This document shows positions 51,870-60,307 of a DNA stretch of 64,000 nucleotides, piece after piece. The notes beneath the pieces are model-generated. The model had not been told where the DNA came from, did not search any database, and saw only the letters and a list, made by a program, of their open reading frames with translations. The stretch's first letter is position 1. Each line of letters opens with the position of its first letter. Made by a program: the position numbers and the translations under genes. Source of the DNA: Streptomyces sp. NRRL B-1140 (GTDB lineage: Bacteria; Actinomycetota; Actinomycetes; Streptomycetales; Streptomycetaceae); assembly GCF_001280065.1 (NCBI RefSeq), contig NZ_LGEA01000115.1, forward strand, positions 4,429-68,428, in the 5' to 3' direction.

Positions 51870-52610
51870 ATGACGCCACACCCCGCCGTCTGCGCCCACC
51901 GGGGCGGCAGCGAGCGAGCCGGTCCCGCCACCTGGGAGGCGTACGAGGACGCCGTCGCGTCCGGTGCGGAGTACGCCGAGTTCGACGTCCGCCGCACCGG
52001 GGACGGAGTCCTCGTCGTCCACCACGACCCCCGGGCCGGTCCCGCCGGGCCGCTGCTTTCCGCGCTCACGCACGCCGAGCTGTGCGAGCGGGCCGGATAC
52101 GCCGTGCCCGTCGTGGACGACGTCATGGCGCTGATCGCGGGAAGACTCGTGGCCCACCTCGACCTCAAGGAGGCCGGCTACGAGCAGGAGGTGATCGACC
52201 GGGCGGTCGCCCTGCTCGGCGTGGACGGGCTCGTCGTGACCACGCTGGAGGACCGTTCCGTCGCCGCCGTCACCCAGGGCTTCCCCGGCGTGCGCACCGC
52301 CCTGTCCCTGGGGCGGGACCGCCGGGACCTCGCCCTGTCCCGGCTGCCCGGCACCCGGCTGAGCGAGCTGTTCCCGGCCCGGCGTATCCGGGCCTGCGGG
52401 GCGCACGGCGTCGCCGTGCACCAGCGGCTCGCCAGGACCAACGTGCTGCGCGAGGCGGGCCGGCACGGTCTGTTCACCATGGTCTGGACCGTCAACGACG
52501 ACACGCTCATGCGGGCCTTCCTCGCTCACCCGCGCGTCGACGTGCTCGTCACCGACCGGCCCCGGCGGGCGGTGGCGCTGCGCGGCCCGATCACCCCTTC
52601 GCGGCATTGA
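51870..52610 (+). CDS. glycerophosphodiester phosphodiesterase
   Basis: The 246-residue product has the GDPD motif near the N-terminus: CAHRGG (His10, Arg11), [32 protein letters not shown] with the metal Glu/Asp pair and second His. It hydrolyses glycerophosphodiesters to glycerol-3-phosphate and alcohol, recycling phospholipid. No signal peptide is seen. Its stop codon sits inside the possible HspR box of the next gene. ATG 51870. Confidence 0.9.
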   Translation: MTPHPAVCAHRGGSERAGPATWEAYEDAVASGAEYAEFDVRRTGDGVLVVHHDPRAGPAGPLLSALTHAELCERAGYAVPVVDDVMALIAGRLVAHLDLKEAGYEQEVIDRAVALLGVDGLVVTTLEDRSVAAVTQGFPGVRTALSLGRDRRDLALSRLPGTRLSELFPARRIRACGAHGVAVHQRLARTNVLREAGRHGLFTMVWTVNDDTLMRAFLAHPRVDVLVTDRPRRAVALRGPITPSRH

Positions 52611-52626
52611 CAACAGCGCACTCAAG
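52606..52626 (+). promoter_or_regulatory. HspR (HAIR)-like box before the orphan dnaK
   Basis: aTTGAca-N7-ACTCAAG compares with the HspR operator CTTGAGT-N7-ACTCAAG: the right half is perfect, four of seven bases agree on the left, and the spacer is correct. TTGACA inside it could be a -35 element. It lies 52 bases before the DnaK start. Confidence 0.5.
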
Positions 52627-52677
52627 TTTTGTGCTGGAGTGTGTGGAGAGGCGTCACCCTGGCGAAAGGGGACAGCG

Positions 52678-54549
<1,872 letters not shown>

Positions 54550-54566
54550 ACGCCAGGAGCGAGGCC

Positions 54567-55412
54567 CTAGCGGAATGCCGCGACGTTGCGGTGAGCCCAG
54601 TCCGTGAAGGTGCGCGGCGCGCGGCCCAGCACGCGGTCCACGTCGGGGCTGACGCGCTGCTCCGCGGGAGTGGGCTCGCCGAGGATGGCCAGGGTCGTCT
54701 CCACCACGGGCCCGGGCATGAACTCCAGCAGCTGTGCACGGGCCTCGTCGGGGGTCTGCTCGACGAAGCGGACCGGTTCGCCGAGGGCATCCGCCAGCGC
54801 CTCGGCGCGTTGCCGGGGCGTGCTCAGGGCGGGCCCGGTCAGTTCGTAGACCTGCCCGGCGTGCCCGTCCTCCCGCAGTGCCGCCGCGGCGACCTCGGCG
54901 ATGTCGTCCGGGTCGATCACGGGCAGACCGACGTCACCGAACGGTGCGGCGACGGTCCGCCGGGTACGGACCGGACCGGCCCAGGCGTAGGCGTTGGAGG
55001 CGAAACCGCCGGGGCGCAGGATCACCCACTCCAGGCCCGACCCTCGCACGGCGTCCTCGATGGCCTTTCCGACGCCCCCGTGGGAGACCGACTCCGGCCG
55101 GGTCGCGACCCCCTGTGAGGAGAGCAGTACGACGCGCCGGACTCCGCCGGCCCGTGCGGCGTCCAGGATCTGCCCGGGGTCGAGCAGGTGGGCGTCGGCT
55201 CCGCCGTTCTGCAGGAACAGCGCGTCGGCTCCGTCCAGCACCGGGCGGAGGCTTCCGGCATCGGTCAGGTCGGCCGTGCGGGCGTGGACGCCGTCCGGTA
55301 CGTCCGCCTCCGAGACTCTCCGCGAGGTCGCGGTCACCTTCTCCCCGGCCCCGGCGAGAGCCCGCACCAGCGACCGGCCCACGTTCCCCGTCGCTCCCGT
55401 CACCACGATCAT
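54567..55412 (-). CDS. NmrA-like NAD(P)-binding reductase
   Basis: The 281-residue protein has the Rossmann start IVVTGATGNVGRSLVRALA and the NmrA/atypical SDR features: DGADALFLQNGGA, VVLLSSQGVATRPES, WVILRPGGFASNAYAW, DIAEVAAAALRED. It may be a redox sensor or an isoflavone-reductase-like enzyme. It is divergent from the HxlR regulator, with 103 bases between containing a palindrome, so that regulator probably controls it. ATG 55412 follows AGGAG. Confidence 0.9.
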   Translation of the reverse strand: MIVVTGATGNVGRSLVRALAGAGEKVTATSRRVSEADVPDGVHARTADLTDAGSLRPVLDGADALFLQNGGADAHLLDPGQILDAARAGGVRRVVLLSSQGVATRPESVSHGGVGKAIEDAVRGSGLEWVILRPGGFASNAYAWAGPVRTRRTVAAPFGDVGLPVIDPDDIAEVAAAALREDGHAGQVYELTGPALSTPRQRAEALADALGEPVRFVEQTPDEARAQLLEFMPGPVVETTLAILGEPTPAEQRVSPDVDRVLGRAPRTFTDWAHRNVAAFR

Positions 55413-55475
55413 GAGCAACTCCTCTGTCCTGCGGCCTTGTTGCCGACGTCGTGGACGCTAACACCCTCGGTATAG

Positions 55476-55487
55476 TAGGTACCTACA
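55476..55487. promoter_or_regulatory. 12-bp palindrome in the divergent promoter of the HxlR regulator
   Basis: GTAGGTACCTAC is a perfect palindrome 29 bases before the regulator ATG 55516, overlapping a TATAGT (55472-55477) that may be a -10. HxlR proteins bind inverted repeats in such divergent regions, so this is the likely operator. Confidence 0.55.
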
Positions 55488-55515
55488 GGAAAGTGACTAT
55501 CCCAAAGGGGTGCGC

Positions 55516-55902
55516 ATGGCCGGTGACATGACCAGGGGAGCGTCCGCCGCCACCGCTCCGGAGCTCGCCTGCCCCATCAGCCCTGTCGTCGACATGGTGT
55601 TCAGCCGGTGGACCACCCCCGTCCTGTGGACGCTCCACACCCACGGCCGGCAGCGCTTCGTGGAGCTGGAACGGCGCATCGGCACGATCACGCCGAAGGT
55701 GCTGACCCAGCGCCTCAGGCAACTGGAACGGGACGGACTGGTCGTGCGCACGTACCACCCGGAGGTCCCGCCCAGGGTCGAGTACGAGATCAGCGAGCTC
55801 GGCCGCTCCCTCGCCCCGCTCTTCGCGCATCTCGCCGACTGGTCGGCCGCCCATCTGGAGAAGGTCGAGCAGGCCCGCCACGCCTACGACCGCGAGAACT
55901 AG
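55516..55902 (+). CDS. HxlR-family transcriptional regulator
   Basis: The 128-residue protein is an HxlR winged-helix regulator: CPISPVVDMVFSRWTTPVLWTLHTHGRQRFVELERRIGTITPKVLTQRLRQLERDGLVVRTYHPEVPPRVEYEISELGRSLAPLF. It lacks a clear sensor cysteine beyond CPI at the N-terminus, as in many redox-sensing members. ATG 55516 is preferred to GTG 55510 because AAAGGGG stands at proper distance. Its stop TAG is the terminal TAG of the element that follows. Confidence 0.9.
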   Translation: MAGDMTRGASAATAPELACPISPVVDMVFSRWTTPVLWTLHTHGRQRFVELERRIGTITPKVLTQRLRQLERDGLVVRTYHPEVPPRVEYEISELGRSLAPLFAHLADWSAAHLEKVEQARHAYDREN

Positions 55903-56067
55903 TGCCGTGGCAGGCAACGTTCGCCCCGTCGCGACGCCCGGCACGCACTCTCGCCGCACCGGCCGAAAGCCCAAGTACATCCCGTACGAGGGCTCCCGGC
56001 CGGCACGCCGAGAGCACGCACCGGACGCCGCTCCTCACCGGGCGAACGTTGCCTGCCGCGGCACTAG
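55899..56067. mobile_element. 169-bp MITE-like element with terminal inverted repeats
   Basis: The ends (from CTAGTGCCGTGGCAGG on the left to its complement on the right) form an inverted repeat of about 27 bases with one mismatch (G at 56058), each bounded by CTAG. About 113 bases lie between. The arms are the same as in the 57-bp palindrome at 19318-19374. No transposase lies inside, so it would need a helper transposase in trans. Left end supplies TAG to the regulator, right end supplies TAG to the NarJ-like gene. Confidence 0.75.
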
Positions 56068-56531
56068 CGCCCCATGGCCACCGGCGGCAGCGTCGCGCAT
56101 ACCGCGTCCAGGACCGTCGCGTACGGCGTGCCGAAGTCGGTGAGTTTCGACCGGAGCCGTTCCAGGCCGTCCCGGTGTTCCGCCAGCAGCTCGGTGTCAC
56201 CGGTTCGGGCCGCGCACTCCAGGACCGCCGGCAGGAAGTCGGGCGGCTCCTCGCCGGTGGTCTCCAGGCCGTGCGCGCGGTACAGCTCCTCCGACGGCGC
56301 CGGGGCGTCCTCGCGCCAGACACTCAGATACAGGCTGTGGTCCTGCCCGGCCTCGAAGACCTCGACGTAGTGGGCGGCCAGCTCCAGCGGCGGGGTGAGC
56401 GCCGCGTGGTCGGCGAACGCCCGCAACTGCGGGGCGGCTTCGCGCAGCAGCGGCAGCCGGGTGCGGAAGTCGTCGTCGGGGTACATCAGGCACAGTGCGG
56501 CCGCCTGGTACAGCACCTCGAATCCGGGCAT
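56064..56531 (-). CDS. orphan NarJ-like nitrate reductase chaperone
   Basis: The 155-residue product resembles NarJ, the cytosolic chaperone that fits the molybdenum cofactor into NarG: YQAAALCLMYPDDDFRTRLPLLREAA, LTPPLELAAHYVEVFEAG, and the late EEPPDFLPAVLECAARTGDTELLAEHRDGLERLRSKLTDFGTPYATVLDAVCATLP. The usual RRRCCLYLTYYxxGDTRxRG segment is replaced by QDHSLYLSVWREDAPAPSE, so a key part is lost or diverged. No narG, narH or narI is nearby. It is either a remnant of a nar operon or has a new client. ATG 56531 follows GGAGGAGG. Confidence 0.7.
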   Translation of the reverse strand: MPGFEVLYQAAALCLMYPDDDFRTRLPLLREAAPQLRAFADHAALTPPLELAAHYVEVFEAGQDHSLYLSVWREDAPAPSEELYRAHGLETTGEEPPDFLPAVLECAARTGDTELLAEHRDGLERLRSKLTDFGTPYATVLDAVCATLPPVAMGR

Positions 56532-56662
56532 CGGACCTCCTCCGCGGGCGCTTGCCTGCCCGCCCGTCATCCCGACGCTAGAGGCGGGCCGCGAGGCACA
56601 CCTGCCGACGGCGCCCGTACGGGTCAGGACCCGCCCCTGACGTCGGGTGGGAGGCGAGCGGC

Positions 56663-57526
56663 TCAGTAGCGCTCGCGGTACTCCCGCAGCAGTTCCTCCG
56701 TGCGCTGCGCGGAGCCCGCCCGGGCCGTCATGTGGTCCAGCACCTCCAGATGCGCGGAGACCTCCTTGCGGGAGTCCAGGTACAGCGCACCGGTCAGGTA
56801 CTCGGTGAAGACCATGTCGGGCAGCTCGGGCTCGGCGAAGCGGAACAGCGAGAACGGCGCGTACGTGCCCGGATGGGGGCCGTCCGCGAACTCGGCGATC
56901 TGGAGGGTGACCCGGTCGCGCCCGGCGTACTCCAGCAGCTTGTCCAGCTGGTCGCGCATCACCCGGCCGTCCGCGCTCACCGGGCGGCGCAGCACGGTCT
57001 CGTCCATGATGACCCACAGGTGCGGCGGGTTCGGGCGGTCCAGGAGCCGCTGCCGCTCCATGCGCAGCGACACATGCCGGTCCACGGCGCCCGGCCCGGC
57101 GTTGGCGATGGTGCCGGTCTGCAGCACGGCCCGCGCGTACCCCTCGGTCTGCAGCAGCCCCGGCACGAAGTGCGGCTCGTACGACCGGATGATCCGGGCC
57201 GCGCCCTCCAGGCTCACGTACAGGCTGAACCACTCCGGCAGCACGTCGTGGAACCGCTGCCACCAGCCCGGCCGGTTCGCCTCCTCCGCGAGGTCGACGA
57301 AGGCGGCGATCTCGTCCTCGGCCACCCCGTACGCCGTCAGCAGGATCTGCACGTACGGGATCTTGAGCGCGACGTCGGCGGTCTCCATCCGCCGGACCGT
57401 CGCCGGGGCGACCCGCAGCACCTTCGCGGCCTCGTCACGACCGAGGCCCGCGGCCTCCCGCAGCTCCTGCAACCGCTTGCCCAGGACCACCTGGCCCACG
57501 GTGGGTGCGGCCCGCCGTTCACTCAC
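56663..57526 (-). CDS. XRE-family regulator with DUF5753 domain
   Basis: The 287-residue protein has a helix-turn-helix at about residues 15-70 (LGKRLQELREAAGLGRDEAAKVLRVAPATVRRMETAD) and a DUF5753 domain in the remainder (RFHDVLPEWFSLYVSLEGAARIIRSYEPHFVPGLLQTEGYARAVLQ, MERQRLLDRPNPPHLWVIMDETVLRRPV, MRDQLDKLLEYAGRDRVTLQIAEF). This is one of the most numerous Streptomyces regulator types, often paired with a small DUF397 protein, but no such gene is next to it. GTG 57526 follows GGGGAGG. Confidence 0.9.
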   Translation of the reverse strand: MSERRAAPTVGQVVLGKRLQELREAAGLGRDEAAKVLRVAPATVRRMETADVALKIPYVQILLTAYGVAEDEIAAFVDLAEEANRPGWWQRFHDVLPEWFSLYVSLEGAARIIRSYEPHFVPGLLQTEGYARAVLQTGTIANAGPGAVDRHVSLRMERQRLLDRPNPPHLWVIMDETVLRRPVSADGRVMRDQLDKLLEYAGRDRVTLQIAEFADGPHPGTYAPFSLFRFAEPELPDMVFTEYLTGALYLDSRKEVSAHLEVLDHMTARAGSAQRTEELLREYRERY

Positions 57527-57688
57527 GCCACGCCTCCCCAACGTGCCCAAGCCTGCGATCAGTCTGTCACGGTCGGTCGCCGGCACGACAGGTCCGGGAG
57601 CGAGAAGATCGCCGGAAACGGAGGAGCGGCGCGGGCATGACCTGGCGGGTAATCGACCGGACGCCACCCGGAAGGGATCGTGGACGTA

Positions 57689-57728
57689 CCGGTTCACCGG
57701 GCCGGCGCACTCCGGCCCGGTGAACCGG
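57689..57728. promoter_or_regulatory. 16-bp perfect inverted repeat between divergent genes
   Basis: CCGGTTCACCGGGCCG at 57689-57704 and its exact complement at 57713-57728 flank an 8-base loop. It lies 42 bases before the membrane protein gene (57770) and 163 bases from the XRE gene start, in a divergent region, so it is not a terminator. It could be an operator for the XRE protein or a leader attenuator. Confidence 0.55.
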
Positions 57729-57769
57729 ACCCACTCGCCGCACCACGACTCGACGGAGGATGATCTCCC

Positions 57770-58195
57770 ATGTCCGCGATCCGGCTCGCCGCACTCGCCC
57801 GGACCTCCGAGCCGCAGTCGGTGCTGCGCCGCTTCCTCGTCCTGGACGCCGCCGTGACCGGCGCCAACGCGCTCGCCTACCTGGCCTTCTCCGGCCCGCT
57901 CGGACGGTTCCTCGGGGCCGACGCCACGCTGCTCCTCGCCGTGGGCACGTTTCTCGCCGTCTACGCGGCGGCCGTGGGCCTGCTGGCCGCGCGCAGGCAG
58001 CCGCCGGCACTCGGCGTACGGGCCGTCGTCGAGGCCAACCTCGCCTGGGCGGCGGTGAGCCTCGCCGCCCTGGCGCTGTGGCTCACGCCGAGCACGGCGG
58101 GTGCCGTGTGGACCGTGCTCCAGGCCCTGGCCGTGGCCGGTTTCGCCGTCCTCCAGCACATGGCCCTGAGGAACCTTCAGGACATGGATTCCTGA
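57770..58195 (+). CDS. four-helix membrane protein of unknown function
   Basis: The 141-residue product has four membrane segments (about 22-42, 48-68, 82-105, 112-130) and a short charged N-terminus. I do not recognise a family beyond small integral membrane proteins. ATG 57770 follows GGAGGATGATCTCC. Its last 19 bases overlap the end of the convergent regulator gene at 58177. Confidence 0.7.
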   Translation: MSAIRLAALARTSEPQSVLRRFLVLDAAVTGANALAYLAFSGPLGRFLGADATLLLAVGTFLAVYAAAVGLLAARRQPPALGVRAVVEANLAWAAVSLAALALWLTPSTAGAVWTVLQALAVAGFAVLQHMALRNLQDMDS

Positions 58196-58983
58196 AGGTA
58201 CTTGACCGTCGCCGGGTCGGCCGGGAGCAGCGTCTCGATGGCCAGCTCGGCGACCGTCACGTCCATCGGCGTGTTGAACGTGGAGATCGACGAGATGAAC
58301 GACAGCGTCCGTCCCTCGTGCTCGATCCGCAGCGGCAGCGCGAAGTACGGAACCGGCTCCGACGGCTCGTCCACCGGATCCGCCTCGGGCGCCGGATACG
58401 CCGCCACCTCCTCGTACAGCGCCCGCAGCGGCTCCGAGCGGTGCAGCGCGATCTGCCGCTCCATCTGCTCCAGCAGATGCCCCCGCCAGGCGCGCAGATT
58501 GCGGATGCGGGGCGCGAGACCCCGCGGGTGCAGGGCGAGCCGCATCGCGTTCAGCGGGGGTTCGAGCAGCGACTCGCAGACACCGTCGACCAGCGTCATG
58601 ACCCCACGGTTGGCGGCCACGACGTTGTACAGCGCGTCCACCACCAGCGCCGGATACGGCTCGTAGCCGCTGATCAGCCGCTCGATGCCGGCCCGCAGCG
58701 CGTCAAGCGCCGGGTCGTCCAGCGGGGTCTCCGGGTAGCGGGGAGCGTAACCGGCTGCCAGCAGCAGCGCGTTGCGCTCCCGCACGGGCACGTCCAGATG
58801 CTCGGCCAGCCGCAGCACCATCTCCTCACTGGGCCGGGAGCGGCCCGTCTCGACGAAGCTGATGTGCCGGGCCGAGGAGTCCGCGCGCAGGGCCAGCTCC
58901 AGCTGGCTGACCCGCCGCTGCTCCCGCCAGGCCCGCAGCAGCGGGCCCACGCCCTGCTCGGCGGTGGACGGGTGAGTGGTCAT
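58177..58983 (-). CDS. XRE-family regulator with MmyB-like ligand-binding domain
   Basis: The 268-residue protein has an N-terminal helix-turn-helix (VGPLLRAWREQRRVSQLELALRADSSARHISFVETGRSRPSEEMVLRLAEHLDVPVRERNALLLAAGYAP) and an MmyB-like (MLTR) domain at about 105-265 (YPALVVDALYNVVAANRGVMTL, SFISSISTFNTPMDVTVAELAIETLLPAD), which may bind fatty acids or steroid-like ligands. ATG 58983. It is divergent from the pterin dehydratase gene, 126 bases away, and may control it. Confidence 0.9.
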   Translation of the reverse strand: MTTHPSTAEQGVGPLLRAWREQRRVSQLELALRADSSARHISFVETGRSRPSEEMVLRLAEHLDVPVRERNALLLAAGYAPRYPETPLDDPALDALRAGIERLISGYEPYPALVVDALYNVVAANRGVMTLVDGVCESLLEPPLNAMRLALHPRGLAPRIRNLRAWRGHLLEQMERQIALHRSEPLRALYEEVAAYPAPEADPVDEPSEPVPYFALPLRIEHEGRTLSFISSISTFNTPMDVTVAELAIETLLPADPATVKYLQESMS

Positions 58984-59109
58984 GCCGGGACCGTAGTCGA
59001 GAACCGGCCGCACCGGACAGACGCCCCCGGTGACCAGGGCCCCGGCCGCCCCGCTGTGGCAGGCTGAGAGGACACCGAGAACACCGCAGTCCGGGAAGGA
59101 GCGCAGCCC

Positions 59110-59415
59110 ATGCCCGTCGAACCGCTGTCGCAGAAGGAGATCGAGGACCGGCTGGCCGAACTGCCGGGCTGGTCGCTCGACAGGGACCGCCTCTTCCGCT
59201 CCTACCGGCTCGGCTCGCACTTCGCGGCGACGGCGATGGTCGTGCACATCGCCCAGGTCCAGGAGGAACTGAACCACCACTCCGACCTGACGCTCGGCTA
59301 CAACACCGTCTCCCTGGCCGTGCACACACACAGCGCGGGCGGCGCCGTCACCGAGAAGGACTTCGAGCTCGCCCGCAGGGTGGAGGACCTCGCCCCAGGG
59401 CACGGGGCACACTGA
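59110..59415 (+). CDS. 4a-hydroxytetrahydrobiopterin dehydratase
   Basis: The 101-residue product is a PCD/DCoH enzyme: PLSQKEIEDRLAELPGWSLDRDRLFRSYRLGSHFAATAMVVHIAQVQEELNHHSDLTLGYNTVSLAVHTHSAGG, with catalytic histidines His56, His57 and His74. It regenerates the pterin cofactor of aromatic hydroxylases; no hydroxylase gene is adjacent. ATG 59110 follows AAGGAG. Its stop is 4 bases before the methyltransferase GTG. Confidence 0.93.
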   Translation: MPVEPLSQKEIEDRLAELPGWSLDRDRLFRSYRLGSHFAATAMVVHIAQVQEELNHHSDLTLGYNTVSLAVHTHSAGGAVTEKDFELARRVEDLAPGHGAH

Positions 59416-59419
59416 CCCG

Positions 59420-60163
59420 GTGCTCGACTACGACAAGGAAGCGGAGCGCTACGACGCCTCGCGCGGTGGCGAGCCCCGGGCGGCCGCCGCCGCGCAGGCC
59501 GTGCTGAGCCTACTGCCGCAGGACACCCGGAGTCTGCTCGACGTCGCCTGCGGCACCGGCATCGTCACCCGCCGGCTCGCCGCCGCCCGCGACCGCATGA
59601 GGGTGACCGGCGTCGACCTCGCCGCCGCCATGGCCCGGCAGGCCTCCACCCGCCTCCCCGGTGCCGTCGTGCGCGCCGACAGCCGTCGGCTCCCCTTCCC
59701 GGACGGCCGGTTCGACGCCGTGTGCACCGTGTGGCTGCTGCACCTGGCCGCCGGGCCCGCCGACGTGCGGGCCATCGTCGGCGAGTGCGCCCGGGTGCTG
59801 CGCCCCGGCGGCGTCTACGTCACCACGGTCGACAAGGCCGCCTCGCACAACGTGGGGAGCGACATCGATGTCGTGCTGTCCTCCCGGCCGCTCAGCCCGG
59901 TCCGGGACGCGGCGGCGGACATCGAGGCCAGCGCCGCCGCCCAGGGCCTGCTTCCGGCCGGGCAGGCCCGCTTCACCGGTCACGGCCAGGGCCGCAGCCC
60001 CCGGCGTACGATCGCCGACCTGCGCCGGGGCTGGTTCGTCACCCTGCCGCCGGGACACCCGCTCGCCGACGCATTCGCCACCCGGCTGGCGCAACTCCCC
60101 GACCAGGACCGGCCGCGCCCGGATCCGGTGTTCGGCCTGCGGTCGTTCCGCAAGGCCGGGTGA
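59420..60163 (+). CDS. class I SAM-dependent methyltransferase
   Basis: The 247-residue protein has motif I SLLDVACGTGIVTRRLAAA near residue 40, GVDLAAAMARQA, LPFPDGRFDAVCTVWLLHLAAGPADVRAIVGECARVLRPGGVYVTTVDK. The substrate is unknown. GTG 59420 follows the dehydratase stop by 4 bases, so they are likely cotranscribed. The 144 bases after it, up to the GH74 stop, are convergent and hold GGTGGC/GCCACC stem sequences that may terminate both. Confidence 0.87.
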   Translation: MLDYDKEAERYDASRGGEPRAAAAAQAVLSLLPQDTRSLLDVACGTGIVTRRLAAARDRMRVTGVDLAAAMARQASTRLPGAVVRADSRRLPFPDGRFDAVCTVWLLHLAAGPADVRAIVGECARVLRPGGVYVTTVDKAASHNVGSDIDVVLSSRPLSPVRDAAADIEASAAAQGLLPAGQARFTGHGQGRSPRRTIADLRRGWFVTLPPGHPLADAFATRLAQLPDQDRPRPDPVFGLRSFRKAG

Positions 60164-60307
60164 GCTCGGTATCGGCTTCGACGGTGGCTGTCTTGGTGAC
60201 GGCCACCGCCGGGACCCGCTCCGCCTCTCTTCCTCGTCTTCCGACCGCCTTCTCGGTGACGGCCGGCGGGGCGAGGTGGCGGTCTGCTCCGTGTCGCCGC
60301 CGTTCCG

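Noticed and set aside
56064..57263. Longer NarJ protein starting further upstream
   Set aside because: Upstream of 56531 the frame lacks family sequence, and a strong ribosome site stands directly before ATG 56531.
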